64,000 nt of DNA from Opitutaceae bacterium (lineage in GTDB: Bacteria > Verrucomicrobiota > Verrucomicrobiia > Opitutales > Opitutaceae). Position 1 is the first letter of the stretch, and every line of letters starts with the position of its first letter. The notes beneath the pieces were generated by a model. The model did not search any database and had not been told where the DNA came from. It saw only the letters and a program-made list of their open reading frames with translations. Shown in pieces: positions 34,661 through 44,912 of this stretch. Location of the stretch: assembly GCA_028281165.1 (NCBI GenBank), contig JANQKI010000217.1, positions 60,475 to 124,474 of the forward strand. Direction: 5' to 3'. Both the position numbers and the translations under genes were made by a program.

Positions 34661-36526
34661 ATGAAGTCAATCTGCCAATTCGCCTCTAGCTCTTCCAGTC
34701 TCGTAAGTTGTTTGTCGGTATCGCTCTTACTCTCGGTGAACCACACCCTCGCTCAGATTGAGGATCCTATTCCTGACGCGATAGAACGAAGCAATATCAT
34801 CCTGCAAATTGAGGCGTTCACCCAAATTCCTGCCAGCGCAGGTAGCGCCCCTCTGGCCAGGATAAACCATTTGAAGCCAGCTGGTGATGGCAGTGGGAGG
34901 CTTTTCGTGAATGATCTCAACGGCATTCTGTATTTGGTATCCGAAGACAATGCTAGTATTTATCTCGACCTAGGAACAAGTGTAAGCGATTTGGCGACTT
35001 CTCCTGGATTGGGAACGGGATTCACTTCTTTTACCTTCCATCCGGATTTCGCGACGAATGGGAAATTCTACACAGCCCATATGGCTCCAGCGGGTTCTGG
35101 AGTGGCAGATTTTACGGGGCCGGTTGAATCAGCTCCCATAGCCTTGCAGGGGGTGATTCTGGAATGGACGGCAAACAATCCTGCAGCTAACGCTTTTTCC
35201 GGTACGAATCGGGAAATTCTTCGTATCGATCTAACTCATACAATTCATGGTTTACAGGAGATATCCTTTAATACTGCAGTGGATCAAGCAGACCCCGACT
35301 ACGGCATGCTATACATTTGCGTCGGGGATAGCGGAGCTACCATTCAAGGATTTCCAGAAAATGCCCATCGACTGGATTCCGTCCTCGGAACGATCCTTCG
35401 TATCGATCCCATGGGATCGAATAGCTCTAACGGACAATATGGAGTTCCTGCTGACAATCCATGGGCGTCTGATGGCGATCCCACTACCTTTGGAGAGATC
35501 TGGGCCTACGGTTTTCGCAATCCACATCGTATCAGTTGGGATGCAGCGGGTGATGGCAAATTGCTTTCCGGCGATATAGGAGAACGAAACATCGAAGAGG
35601 TGAATTTGATAGAGCCTGGATTCGATTATGGATGGAATTTGAGGGAAGGCACCTTTGTTATTAATCCCGATTTCGATCAGAATCCTCAGAACGGAACGCG
35701 CGACGAAGTATTCGCCTTGCCCGATAACGATGACACCTTAGGCTTCACGTATCCTGTCGCTCAATACGACCATGATGAAGGGCAGGCTATCGTCAGCGGC
35801 TATGTTTACCGAGGTCCTGACGCCCTTCTTATGGACGGGAAGTTCCTCTTTGGCGATATCGTCAACGGACGACTTTTCGCTGTGGACGCGGATTCCCTGG
35901 CTCAGGGGACCCAAGCTAGTATTGAGGAATTAACCCTCGAGTTTGAAGGATCCACTAGAACGTTGCTGAGCATCGTCTCTGACTCGCGAGTGGATTTAAG
36001 ATTTGGATACGATGAGGAAAACGAATTGTACCTTTTAGAGAAACGAAAGGGAATGGTTTACAAGATAGCGGGAGCCAGATTAGCTTCCACTAATGGTGGA
36101 GGCTCTACGAGTGGCTCGAGGCTGATAAATATTTCCACTCGAGCTGATGTTGGAACGGGAGACAATGTTCTCATCGGCGGTTTTATTGTAGGAGGTACTG
36201 AAAACAAAACGGTTCTGATTCGAGCGGTTGGTTCTGAGCTTACGGATCAGGGAGTGGCCGATGGGACATTCCTTGCCGATCCTCTCGTGCAGATCTTTTC
36301 GGGAGGCCAAGTCCTGGCTACGAATGACGATTGGGATGCCGATGACGCGGCTGGCGTCACCGCTGCGGGAGAGCAAGTAGCTGGATTCCAATTAGTAGCT
36401 GGCAGCAAATCCTCCGGCTTGGTTATCGAGCTCGCTCCGGGAGCCTATGGAGCCATTGTTACGGGGGCAGACGGAGGAACCGGTATCTGTCTCATTGAAG
36501 TCTACGAAGTGGAGAATTCGAACTAG
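34661..36526 (+). CDS. PQQ-dependent sugar dehydrogenase-like secreted protein with C-terminal module
   Basis: The ATG at 34661 follows the terminator and gives 621 residues; the frame is open back to 34583 but that part overlaps the hairpin. A signal peptide ends near LLLSVNHTLAQ. The body is a six-bladed beta-propeller of the glucose/sorbosone dehydrogenase type: GDGSGRLFVNDLNGILYLV, SFTFHPDFATNGKFYTAH, GTILRIDPMG, WAYGFRNPHRISWD. It may oxidise sugars with PQQ, though catalytic residues were not individually checked. The last 135 residues (from 36116) are the VLIRAVG module, closely similar to that of the preceding gene. Confidence 0.85.
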   Translation: MKSICQFASSSSSLVSCLSVSLLLSVNHTLAQIEDPIPDAIERSNIILQIEAFTQIPASAGSAPLARINHLKPAGDGSGRLFVNDLNGILYLVSEDNASIYLDLGTSVSDLATSPGLGTGFTSFTFHPDFATNGKFYTAHMAPAGSGVADFTGPVESAPIALQGVILEWTANNPAANAFSGTNREILRIDLTHTIHGLQEISFNTAVDQADPDYGMLYICVGDSGATIQGFPENAHRLDSVLGTILRIDPMGSNSSNGQYGVPADNPWASDGDPTTFGEIWAYGFRNPHRISWDAAGDGKLLSGDIGERNIEEVNLIEPGFDYGWNLREGTFVINPDFDQNPQNGTRDEVFALPDNDDTLGFTYPVAQYDHDEGQAIVSGYVYRGPDALLMDGKFLFGDIVNGRLFAVDADSLAQGTQASIEELTLEFEGSTRTLLSIVSDSRVDLRFGYDEENELYLLEKRKGMVYKIAGARLASTNGGGSTSGSRLINISTRADVGTGDNVLIGGFIVGGTENKTVLIRAVGSELTDQGVADGTFLADPLVQIFSGGQVLATNDDWDADDAAGVTAAGEQVAGFQLVAGSKSSGLVIELAPGAYGAIVTGADGGTGICLIEVYEVENSN

Positions 36527-36546
36527 CTATTATCGATCATTATAAA

Positions 36547-38322
36547 ATGGATACGGTACCTGAGAAATTCATCACTGCTTACGACTATACCGTCGTCGGA
36601 TTCTATTTCGTATTCATGATTGTAATCGGGTTTGTCTTTCGCTCCTTTGTCAACAACACGAGCGACTACTTCCGTGGCGGCGGGAAGATGAAATGGTGGA
36701 TGGCGGGTAGTTCCGCTTTTATGGTGCAATTCAGCGCCTGGACTTTTACGGGAGCGGCTAGCAAGGCCTACAACGATGGTACGCTGATCTTTGTCATTTT
36801 CTTCGCTAACGCCTTGGGCTTTGTCGCGAACTACCTATACTTTGCGGGCAAGTTTAGGCAATTGAGGGTGATCACGCCTGTGCAAGCCATGCGGGAACGC
36901 TTTGGCAGGACGGCTGAGCAGGTTTTTACTTGGCTTCAGCTCCCTATTGGTACGCTTTACGCCGGTATATGGTTGAATGGCTTGGGAGTATTCTTCTCGG
37001 CTGTATTCGGCTTCGATATTGAAACGACGATTTGGGCTACTGGCTTGGTGGTGTTGGCCTTGTCGGTTACTGGTGGCAGCTGGGCTGTGGTGGCCAGCGA
37101 TTTCATGCAGGTGCTTGTCTTGATGCCCATTTCCATTGTGGCGGCTGCCTTTTCGCTTCGCGAAATCGGAGGGCTAGGGCAGTTGGTAGAACAATTCCCC
37201 AGCGATCGTATGTTTGGAGGGGATACGGTTTTTCCTACACTCATTTGGATTTGGGTAGTGGTTATTGTCATCAAGCAGTTCGCTTCGACCAACAATATGA
37301 TGGACGCTTCGCGCTATCTTTGCGCGAAGGATACCAAGCATGCTCGGAAAGCGGCTCTTTTGGCGGCATCTTTATTCATCATTGGTCCGGTAGTATGGTT
37401 CATCCCGCCTATGACGTCTGCCATCTTGATTCCTGACATCGGAGCCATGTTTCCTCAGCTGAAGAACGGTTCGGAAGCAGCTTATGTTGCCATGTGTATC
37501 CAAGTTCTCCCTGCAGGTATGCTTGGATTGCTGATGTCTGGAATTTTCGCTGCAACGATGTCTTCAATGGACAGTGGACTCAACCGCAATGCGGGGATTT
37601 TCATTAAGAATTTCTATCATAGCGCCTTGAGACCGCATGCTTCTGATAAGGAGCTGCTCTTCGCTGGCAAGATAGCCTCTACCGTATTCGGAATTCTGAT
37701 AATCCTTGCTGGAATCAAGTTCAGTCAGCTCAAGGATATCGGGCTCTTCGACCTCATGCTGCAATTTGGCGCTCTGGTTGCGATTCCCACTCAGGTTCCG
37801 CTGATTTGGGGAATCATCGTAAAGAAAACGCCGGACTGGGCTTGCTGGGTGACGATTGTGCTTGGCTTATGTGTGTCTTTTCTCGTCAAGAAATTTATCA
37901 CACCCGAATTCGTTCAATCGACACTGAATCTAGCTGAAGATTTTTCCCGTCGCGAGGCAGCCGACCTGACAACCATTCTGGGGGTAGTCATTAATCTGAC
38001 CTTCGGTTCGGTCTTTTTCCTTTCGACAACCAAGTTTTACAAGGAGCCTTCCGAGCCTCGCTCTACTGAAGTCAACGAATTGTTCAGAAAACTGGATACA
38101 GAAGTCGTGTCTTCCGAGAAGCCAAGCGCCTTGGACCAGTCGCAAGGCAAAGCGCTCGGGTTGCTGTCGGCAATTTACGGAGGTTTCATTTTCCTATTGA
38201 TGGTGTTGCCCAACCCGCCGAGCGGACGCCTGGCCTTCGCTTTTTGTGGAGGATCTCTCTTGGCCATAGGTTGGGGTTTGTGGCAGGCAGCGAGCAAGGA
38301 GGGCAAACATGCCGCAAGTTAA
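36547..38322 (+). CDS. Sodium:solute symporter (SSS family)
   Basis: This 591-residue integral membrane protein has about 13 hydrophobic helices. Family motifs include TSDYFRGGGKMKWWMAGSSA near helix 2, FTGAASKAYNDG, and SGIFAATMSSMDSGLNRNAG, the conserved helix-8 region that shapes the sodium site. It would bring a sugar, uronate or related solute into the cytoplasm with Na+. It starts 20 bases after the sugar dehydrogenase and overlaps the next gene by 14 bases, so the operon is tight. Substrate unknown, likely the monomer or oligomer of the catabolised glycan. Confidence 0.93.
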   Translation: MDTVPEKFITAYDYTVVGFYFVFMIVIGFVFRSFVNNTSDYFRGGGKMKWWMAGSSAFMVQFSAWTFTGAASKAYNDGTLIFVIFFANALGFVANYLYFAGKFRQLRVITPVQAMRERFGRTAEQVFTWLQLPIGTLYAGIWLNGLGVFFSAVFGFDIETTIWATGLVVLALSVTGGSWAVVASDFMQVLVLMPISIVAAAFSLREIGGLGQLVEQFPSDRMFGGDTVFPTLIWIWVVVIVIKQFASTNNMMDASRYLCAKDTKHARKAALLAASLFIIGPVVWFIPPMTSAILIPDIGAMFPQLKNGSEAAYVAMCIQVLPAGMLGLLMSGIFAATMSSMDSGLNRNAGIFIKNFYHSALRPHASDKELLFAGKIASTVFGILIILAGIKFSQLKDIGLFDLMLQFGALVAIPTQVPLIWGIIVKKTPDWACWVTIVLGLCVSFLVKKFITPEFVQSTLNLAEDFSRREAADLTTILGVVINLTFGSVFFLSTTKFYKEPSEPRSTEVNELFRKLDTEVVSSEKPSALDQSQGKALGLLSAIYGGFIFLLMVLPNPPSGRLAFAFCGGSLLAIGWGLWQAASKEGKHAAS

Positions 38323-39376
38323 AAAAGGCATCGTCAAGTTCGCCCCCAATCGCGTTTGGCGAACCTACTTGGGCGGTCGAGTCCTCGATCAGATAGAAGG
38401 TCGAGCAAAACCCGAGGATGGTCACTATCCTGAAGATTGGATAGGCTCTGTTGTCGAAGCGCGCAATCCCGGCCAGAGGCCGAGCGGGGAGGGCTTGGCT
38501 CGAATCGAAGGAGAAAGTGATCTGGTATTTAGAGATCTACTACGATTGGATAGCGAAGCGTTGCTGGGGAGCGATCTTGATTGGGAAGAGAGTCTCCAAC
38601 GTCTGCCACTAGTCAAGTACCTCGATAGCGCCACGCGTCTTCATTTCCAAGTTCATCCGACAAGCGACTTCGCTCGCCAAAAACTGGGCGCGACAGCTGG
38701 AAAAACGGAGGCCTATGTTATTCTAAAGATTCGGGACGAGGTTAGGGATCCTTATATTTATGCAGGCTTTCAGCGGTCACCTTCGCGAAGCCAGCTTAAA
38801 ACTTGGATTGAGGAGCAGGATATTTCAGCTATCGAGTCCTGCTTTGACCCGATCCCAGTAAAGGAGGGCGACGTGTTCTTTATTCCTGGAAGTCGGCCTC
38901 ATGCCCTAGGTCCTGGGATTCTAATGCTCGAGATCATGGAGCCATCTGATTTGGCGGTTCGCTTCGAATTCGAGAGGGAAGGCTATGTTATCCCGGAACA
39001 AGCCCGATTCATGGGACGCGACTTGGAGACGGCTTTGGACGTGTTCAACTTTGAACCCGTTTCCACAGAGAGCTTCAGGCGCTCTCCGAAACGTATCGAA
39101 GAAGACGAAACCGGCCATCTGGATGAACTTATCGGATACGATTTAACGTCCTGTTTCTCCGTAAGAAGACGGCATGTAAAAGGGTATGTCGAAAAGTCTG
39201 TATCCGATTTTCACTACATCATTGTTGAAAGCGGATCCGGAGAAGCTCGTCTCGAGAATTTTACTACTAACTTACACCGCTGGGAGAGGTTTTTCTGTCC
39301 GGCTGGAATCGATACCATTGGATTCCAGTCGGAAAGCGGAATGACGCTTCTGGAATGCTACCCCAGCAAGAAATGA
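38309..39376 (+). CDS. Mannose-6-phosphate isomerase-like cupin protein
   Basis: The 355-residue protein shows class I phosphomannose isomerase features: VWRTYLGG at the start, the zinc-site LHFQVHP followed by GKTEAYVIL, and EGDVFFIPGSRPHALGPG. In the classical enzyme these supply zinc ligands Gln, His and Glu. It would interconvert mannose- and fructose-6-phosphate or a related keto-sugar. It overlaps the symporter gene by 14 bases, indicating coupling. The sequence is rather divergent, so it may act on an unusual sugar. Confidence 0.8.
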   Translation: MPQVKKGIVKFAPNRVWRTYLGGRVLDQIEGRAKPEDGHYPEDWIGSVVEARNPGQRPSGEGLARIEGESDLVFRDLLRLDSEALLGSDLDWEESLQRLPLVKYLDSATRLHFQVHPTSDFARQKLGATAGKTEAYVILKIRDEVRDPYIYAGFQRSPSRSQLKTWIEEQDISAIESCFDPIPVKEGDVFFIPGSRPHALGPGILMLEIMEPSDLAVRFEFEREGYVIPEQARFMGRDLETALDVFNFEPVSTESFRRSPKRIEEDETGHLDELIGYDLTSCFSVRRRHVKGYVEKSVSDFHYIIVESGSGEARLENFTTNLHRWERFFCPAGIDTIGFQSESGMTLLECYPSKK

Positions 39377-39399
39377 ATTGATCCATTCAAACGAAAAAG

Positions 39400-40407
39400 A
39401 TGAAGGAAAACATTATTTGCCTAACGGATATCGAGGTTAAGACCTTCTTCCCCAACAATCAGTTCGGAAAAGTGAAGGAGCTCTTAGGCTCGCACATTTG
39501 CATAAATCCGGAAGAACTGAGTGGAGAAGAGCAATGGCTTGATGTTCTGAAAAAGTATAATCCGGAAATCATCGTGGCGGCTTGGAAGACACCGGCGCTG
39601 CCGGATTTGCTTTCCGAATTGGCACCAAATTTTCGATACCTTTGCTATTTGCCGGGATCCGTTAGGAAGATAATCCCCCGATCGATTATCGAGAATGGGG
39701 CCCATGTAACAAACTGGAGCGGATCGGTCAGTCGCACAGTGGCGGAATGCGCAGTTTTGCTGGCTCTCTGCTGTATGCGGCGCGTTCGCTACTGGACGGA
39801 AGAAATGCATTTCAAAGGAGGCTGGAAAACGGCTGAGACCACAACTCAGTCTCTTTTCGAAAGGCGGGTAGGTATCCACGGTTTTGGCTTGATCGCTCAG
39901 GAAACCGCGAAATTGCTACGCCCGTTCACCTCGAACATTTCCGCTTTCTCGCCAAGCGTTCCGGACGAGATTTTTCTGAAGCACGGGGTCAGTCGATGTG
40001 ATTCGCTTGAGAAGCTATTTTCCGAAAATGACGTTATCGTCGAGCTGGCTGCTCTAACAGAGCATAACCAGAAAATCATTACAGAAGAGTTGCTTCGATC
40101 GCTTCCAGATGGAGCGGCCTTTGTTAACGTTGGTCGAGGCGCGGTAGTTGATGAAGAGGCTCTGGCCAGGGTAGCCTCGGAAAAGGATCTTCAAGTGGCT
40201 TTGGACGTTTACGGAGTCGAGCCCTTGCCTAAGGATTCGCCTTTTCGAGGCATGTCAAACGTGATGCTTCTGCCGCATCTCGCAGGACCGACAACAGATC
40301 GGCGTCAAGACGCTGGAGCTCACGCCTTGGAAAATCTGCGTCGCTATCTGCAAAGCGAGCCTCTCGTCGATCAACTGACGGTTGGCATGTACGACCGCGC
40401 CTCCTGA
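39400..40407 (+). CDS. D-isomer-specific 2-hydroxyacid dehydrogenase family protein
   Basis: The product has 335 residues. The NAD-binding GIHGFGLIAQETAKLLRP contains the GxGxxA-type loop. Catalytic Arg, Glu and His positions fit ELAALTEHNQ, FVNVGRGAVVDEEAL and MLLPHLAGPT. It would reduce a 2-keto acid or oxidise the hydroxy acid, plausible for a uronate-derived 2-keto-3-deoxy acid. It is 23 bases after the isomerase and 33 before the DUF2264 gene, within one operon. Confidence 0.88.
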   Translation: MKENIICLTDIEVKTFFPNNQFGKVKELLGSHICINPEELSGEEQWLDVLKKYNPEIIVAAWKTPALPDLLSELAPNFRYLCYLPGSVRKIIPRSIIENGAHVTNWSGSVSRTVAECAVLLALCCMRRVRYWTEEMHFKGGWKTAETTTQSLFERRVGIHGFGLIAQETAKLLRPFTSNISAFSPSVPDEIFLKHGVSRCDSLEKLFSENDVIVELAALTEHNQKIITEELLRSLPDGAAFVNVGRGAVVDEEALARVASEKDLQVALDVYGVEPLPKDSPFRGMSNVMLLPHLAGPTTDRRQDAGAHALENLRRYLQSEPLVDQLTVGMYDRAS

Positions 40408-40440
40408 AGCGCCACCAGCATAGCCTAATTTTTTCTAGCA

Positions 40441-42372
40441 ATGAGCGTTCTTGAAGATTTCGATTTCCATCCAACTGCGGTAGCCAACCCGCCAAAGCAT
40501 TATCGTGCATGGCAGGACCGTGCCCGCAAGCTTCTCGAACCCCTTCTGAATTTGATGGAGGAAGGTAGAGCCGACTTGCCGATCGAAGGACAAGCCAGCG
40601 ACCATGACGCGAATGCCGATCGTCTGGAGTCCTACGCGCGACCTTTGCTGCTTTTCGCTCATTGGCGCTACTCTTTAGATGTGTATTCGGACGATAATGA
40701 CAGAAATCTGTCTGTAGCGATGGAGAATTGGTTTGTTAAAGGTCTCATTGCAGGGACCGATCCTGAATCGCCGCGTTTTTGGGGCTATGCGGCCAATTTT
40801 CATCAGCATTCTGTCGAAATGGGTCTGATGGTAATTGGACTCGAACTTAGTCGAAGCTGGCTTTGGGATAAAATGAGCGCAGATCATAGGGACCAAGTCC
40901 TTGCTTGGCTCGAATCGGATGTCGGGAACGGCCACCATTGGAATAACCACATGTTCTTTGGCATCTTCGTTATGGAATTCCTCTCAAAGGAGGGAAAAGG
41001 GCGTCCTTCTTACCGAGCGGTTATTGATCGATGGTTTGATGAGCTCGAGGGCATGTACCATGGGGAAGGCTGGTTTATGGACGGCATGAACCAGGCTTTC
41101 GATTTCTATAACGCGTACGCTTGGCACTTTTACAGCGTTTGGTGGATTCTGCTATACGGAGAACACGATCCTGTTCGTTGCGGGCTGTGGGCTTCTTTCA
41201 CCAAAACTTTTCTCAAAGATTATATCCATTTTTTCGCTACATCTGGAGAGCATCCAGCATTTGGTCGTTCTATTACTTATCGCTTCAACGCGACCGCTCC
41301 TTTCGGCTTGGCTCAACTGGCAGGTATAAGCGATGTGGATCCCGTTTTGGCTCGAACGATTTGCGATCGGAATTTGGATTTCTTTATAGAAAAGCCCATT
41401 TATCAAAGCCAGGGTTGCCTTTCCTTAGGCTGGTACGACGAATTTATAGAAATGGTGGAAACCTATAGCTGCGGGGGTTCTACTTACTGGGCTGCCAAGG
41501 CCTTTGCCCCATTGTTGCTTAAACCCGATGATCCGTTTTGGAAGGAAGAAACGAGAGCTCTTCCATCCGAGCAAAGCGATTTCTCTAAAGTATTTCGTAT
41601 CCCCTGTTTGATTACGAGAGCCACTGAAGGCGATGTGGAGATTATTAATGCGGGTTCTCAAATCGCCTCGGTTAATACGCGCTTCGGCCCTTACAAGTGG
41701 GGAAATTTGAGCTATCGTTCTGGTTTTGGCTTTCTTATTGGCGTCGATAAAAATCATTGCCCTGTCGATGGAGGACTTACGGCGGAAAATCAGAAGGATG
41801 ATTTCGTTTACGGGCGTCACTACACTGCTCCCATTGCCGTGGAGAACGATCATATGGCTTGTCTCTACAGTCTGGGCCAAAAGTTCGAGCAATTCCAGGT
41901 TTCCGTCGAGACACATATGTGGTGGAAAGCTGGCTGGCAGCTAGTGTTGCATCAGTTTATATCCAAGCAGCCAGCCGTTCTACGTCATGGTGGATATGCC
42001 TTGTCGAGCGATTCGCCTGATTCTTTCCAAGTTGTTCGAACACAAAACGACTACGTTCTAACAATGACAGGTGAACGAGGGGTCGCTTTGCAATCGATTT
42101 ATGGATACGGCGGTTTTGGCTGCTTTGAAAGATTAAGAGAATCCGATGGTCCTCGTCAGCATATACAAGCCCCTTTTCATTCGCTGGCTGTCTTGGAGAG
42201 CGAGGTTGGCGGGGAAAGTGGTGTTCTTGTTTGCTTAAGTTGGGCTGGATCGACGCGAGAGGAAGGGATGCCGTGGAAGGTGGAGTCTTTGGATTCGGGT
42301 AATTGGCATTTCTCCCATCCGGTATTGGGCGACTGGCTTATTCGAGATGAGGTCCTTCCGGCGTTGGCATGA
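40441..42372 (+). CDS. DUF2264 protein (possible GH154-type glycosidase)
   Basis: The 643-residue protein matches DUF2264 over its length: SYARPLLLFAHWRY, GYAANFHQHSVEMGLMVIG, WNNHMFFGIFVMEFL, FDFYNAYAWHFYSVWW and HPAFGRSITYRF. The fold is an (alpha/alpha)6 toroid plus a beta-sandwich. As I recall, part of DUF2264 underlies the CAZy family GH154 of beta-glucuronidases, which would fit a uronate-degrading island, but this is from memory. No signal peptide is evident, so it would act in the cytoplasm. The following gene overlaps it by 26 bases. Confidence 0.85.
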   Translation: MSVLEDFDFHPTAVANPPKHYRAWQDRARKLLEPLLNLMEEGRADLPIEGQASDHDANADRLESYARPLLLFAHWRYSLDVYSDDNDRNLSVAMENWFVKGLIAGTDPESPRFWGYAANFHQHSVEMGLMVIGLELSRSWLWDKMSADHRDQVLAWLESDVGNGHHWNNHMFFGIFVMEFLSKEGKGRPSYRAVIDRWFDELEGMYHGEGWFMDGMNQAFDFYNAYAWHFYSVWWILLYGEHDPVRCGLWASFTKTFLKDYIHFFATSGEHPAFGRSITYRFNATAPFGLAQLAGISDVDPVLARTICDRNLDFFIEKPIYQSQGCLSLGWYDEFIEMVETYSCGGSTYWAAKAFAPLLLKPDDPFWKEETRALPSEQSDFSKVFRIPCLITRATEGDVEIINAGSQIASVNTRFGPYKWGNLSYRSGFGFLIGVDKNHCPVDGGLTAENQKDDFVYGRHYTAPIAVENDHMACLYSLGQKFEQFQVSVETHMWWKAGWQLVLHQFISKQPAVLRHGGYALSSDSPDSFQVVRTQNDYVLTMTGERGVALQSIYGYGGFGCFERLRESDGPRQHIQAPFHSLAVLESEVGGESGVLVCLSWAGSTREEGMPWKVESLDSGNWHFSHPVLGDWLIRDEVLPALA

Positions 42373-44881
42373 CTCGGGAGGATCGCAAAGGCGTTCTATT
42401 GCGCGGCGACGTCCCTTGTCCTCGAATATTCTGCAATGGATCGAGGCTCTTTTCTTTTCTTGTGTAGGCGTGTCGTGTCTGAAGGCCGATGCTCTCTTTA
42501 GCGAGGGTTTCGATTATTTCGACGGGGAGTTGCAAGTAGCTTCTTCTAATCTATGGGCCCAAACTCAGATTGACGATGCCAATCCAGAATTAAGCATAGC
42601 CGGTGGAAAACTGAACTGGGATTTCACAGGGCAAGTAGCTGAGCCTCCAAATAATGGATACTACGGAGCTGTTTTCGATGAAACAGGAATCAGTTCAGGT
42701 GTCCTGTATACCTACTTCGATCTTGAGGTAACCGAGGCTCCGATTGGTTCTGAAAATACGGCGGGAATCTTTCTTGGGCTTTGGAATGGCAGTGGAGGCG
42801 TCCGATCCAGAGTCTTCCTTGCAGCAGTGCCGGACGGGGATGGGAGTATCGTTCCTGATCGTTTTCGATTGGGAATTACGAAGCAGTCGGGCAGCCGTTT
42901 CGATGCAATTTATTATCCTTCTGATTGGGCAGAAGGAACGACGCTGACTGTTTTAACGAAAAGCGATTTCGATACGGAAACCGTATCGCTTTTCATTAAT
43001 CCTGAGTCTGAGGACGATCCTAGTGTCGTAGCTAGTGATGGATCTTTCCTTACCATAAAAGGTGTGGCTGTTCGCCATCGGGACGAGTCTGAGGAAGGCG
43101 AAAACATCGGCGTGTTTCGCATCGATAATCTGGTTGCAACTCAGACTTTTGGCGATTTTGAAGAACCCCCTGATCTCTCGCCCAATCGACTTGCGGCTGC
43201 AGGGGTGCCTGGGGCTGTTTCGATTAATTGGAATGACCGATCGCGAGACGAGTCTGGATTTCGCATAGAGCGTCGCTTGTCGGGAAATAGCGAATACGAA
43301 GCGCTAGCAATTGCCGATCCGAATCGAACGCACTTTCTGGATGAAACAGCTTCTATGGGCCTCGAGTATGAATATCGAGTGGTCGCTCTTAGCGAATCCG
43401 AGCTACCATCAGATACAAGCGTGGTGGCAAGTCTATTTCAGGAACTAGAACCGTTATCACCGCTAAATATCAATGTGGGTTTCACTGATCCAGATCCCTA
43501 TGTTTTTAATGCAGCTTTCTCGACCCAACGCTTCGGAATTTATGAAATTGAATCTTCGCAAGATCTTCAGGATTGGAAGGTGATCCAACAGTTTGTTGAA
43601 ATGGAGGATGACGAGTCTGGTTCTTTGTTCTTTGGCAATTCGGATCGCGAGTCCTTTGTAAGAGTTAATGCGAATCGATTTTCCGTACCGGTTGATTCGA
43701 TTGGATTAACCGAGCCGTTTCGTTTGCCTGAGAATCAAGACGGGTCCGATTTCAATCTCTTGGACTTCGGAGCGACGTCGAACGATTCCGACGATGACGA
43801 TGCCCAAGCATTTCGTTCGGCGCTGGATGTAATGGAATTTGGAGACAAGCTAGAGATTCCAGGAGGCCTATACCACTTGAAGTCCACAATTTTAGTGCCT
43901 AGCGGGATGACGATTTACGGTGAAAACTCTCCGGAACTCCGAACGACAGGGATCGACATAGGTATTCAACTGCTTCCTGGCATCAGAGACGTCACCCTTT
44001 CAAGTTTCGCAATAATCGGCAGCGATGAGTCCCTATCTTATGCGGTTTCGGTTGGAGCCCCGGATGAGGGTGGGGCCGAGCGAATTTGGATTAAGGATTT
44101 AAGATTGGAAGGCTTTTTGAGGAATGGAGTTCGGCTACGATCTACGAGGCATGTTAAGGTCGAAGGCTGTCGCATTTCCGGAGCGAAAAACCTAGGGGGT
44201 GGAGGATTTGGATACGGGGTTGCCTTAAACGATGCGGCTTGCCACGAGAACTGGATTATCGATTGTTCTATCGGACCGCTTATCAGGCACGGCATTTTGA
44301 TTCAATTTTCTGCTCACAATAATCTCGTTGAGAGAAACCTCTGCCTGAATACAACCCTGGATGCCTACGATCTGCATGGAGAAGACGAATATGCCAACGA
44401 GCTGCGTTTCAATTCAGCGATTTGGGATGGAGATCCTACTGAAAGCGGCAAACCGGCGGGATTCGGTATTGGAAACACGGGAGCTACTCACGATAATTCC
44501 GGACCCAACAATTGGATACACAATAATTTCGTTCAAGGCTATTCAAAGGGTGTGGAGGTTATTCAAGGTTCGCATATTCAATTCATCGATGGAAATGAAC
44601 TGATTGATAACTTAGAAGCAGGCATAAAAATCCACAACGGTGGCGGTAACAGTATCTATGCCCGAAGAAACGCGGTTTCGGGGAGCGAAACGGGGATTCA
44701 AGTTCAGCGTTCGGCTGCAAATCTGGTTTTAGAGAACAACGTGATCACCGGAAATGGAACTGGGATCATCACTTCCAGCGACATCATCGACTACCGAATA
44801 AGGAGCAACGACCTGCGTGGAAACGACTTTTCTGCCGATTTAGGCAGTGCCGAAGGTGATTTTTCCAATAATTTGGAATAG
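42347..44881 (+). CDS. Secreted right-handed beta-helix protein with FN3 domain
   Basis: The 844-residue frame starts inside the DUF2264 gene; a TTG at 42416 is a possible later start directly before the hydrophobic signal region (IEALFFSCVGVSC). A LamG-like domain (about 45-265) precedes an FN3 domain (about 278-365; VSINWNDRSRDESGFRIERR). A pectate-lyase-type beta-helix (about 465-830) follows, with FNLLDFGATSNDSDDDDAQAF and many short repeats such as NNWIHNNFVQGYSKGVEV. It could be a polysaccharide lyase or epimerase; catalytic residues were not identified. It ends operon 36547-44881 and, unlike its neighbours, lacks the VLIRxxGP module. Confidence 0.8.
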   Translation: MRSFRRWHDSGGSQRRSIARRRPLSSNILQWIEALFFSCVGVSCLKADALFSEGFDYFDGELQVASSNLWAQTQIDDANPELSIAGGKLNWDFTGQVAEPPNNGYYGAVFDETGISSGVLYTYFDLEVTEAPIGSENTAGIFLGLWNGSGGVRSRVFLAAVPDGDGSIVPDRFRLGITKQSGSRFDAIYYPSDWAEGTTLTVLTKSDFDTETVSLFINPESEDDPSVVASDGSFLTIKGVAVRHRDESEEGENIGVFRIDNLVATQTFGDFEEPPDLSPNRLAAAGVPGAVSINWNDRSRDESGFRIERRLSGNSEYEALAIADPNRTHFLDETASMGLEYEYRVVALSESELPSDTSVVASLFQELEPLSPLNINVGFTDPDPYVFNAAFSTQRFGIYEIESSQDLQDWKVIQQFVEMEDDESGSLFFGNSDRESFVRVNANRFSVPVDSIGLTEPFRLPENQDGSDFNLLDFGATSNDSDDDDAQAFRSALDVMEFGDKLEIPGGLYHLKSTILVPSGMTIYGENSPELRTTGIDIGIQLLPGIRDVTLSSFAIIGSDESLSYAVSVGAPDEGGAERIWIKDLRLEGFLRNGVRLRSTRHVKVEGCRISGAKNLGGGGFGYGVALNDAACHENWIIDCSIGPLIRHGILIQFSAHNNLVERNLCLNTTLDAYDLHGEDEYANELRFNSAIWDGDPTESGKPAGFGIGNTGATHDNSGPNNWIHNNFVQGYSKGVEVIQGSHIQFIDGNELIDNLEAGIKIHNGGGNSIYARRNAVSGSETGIQVQRSAANLVLENNVITGNGTGIITSSDIIDYRIRSNDLRGNDFSADLGSAEGDFSNNLE

Positions 44882-44912
44882 GAGCTAATTACTCCAAGCA
44901 GGTTTACTGAGC

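Noticed and set aside
40441..42372. Broken or frameshifted DUF2264 gene because the next gene overlaps by 26 bases
   Set aside because: The DUF2264 protein is full length; the overlap is better explained by a later start or translational coupling.
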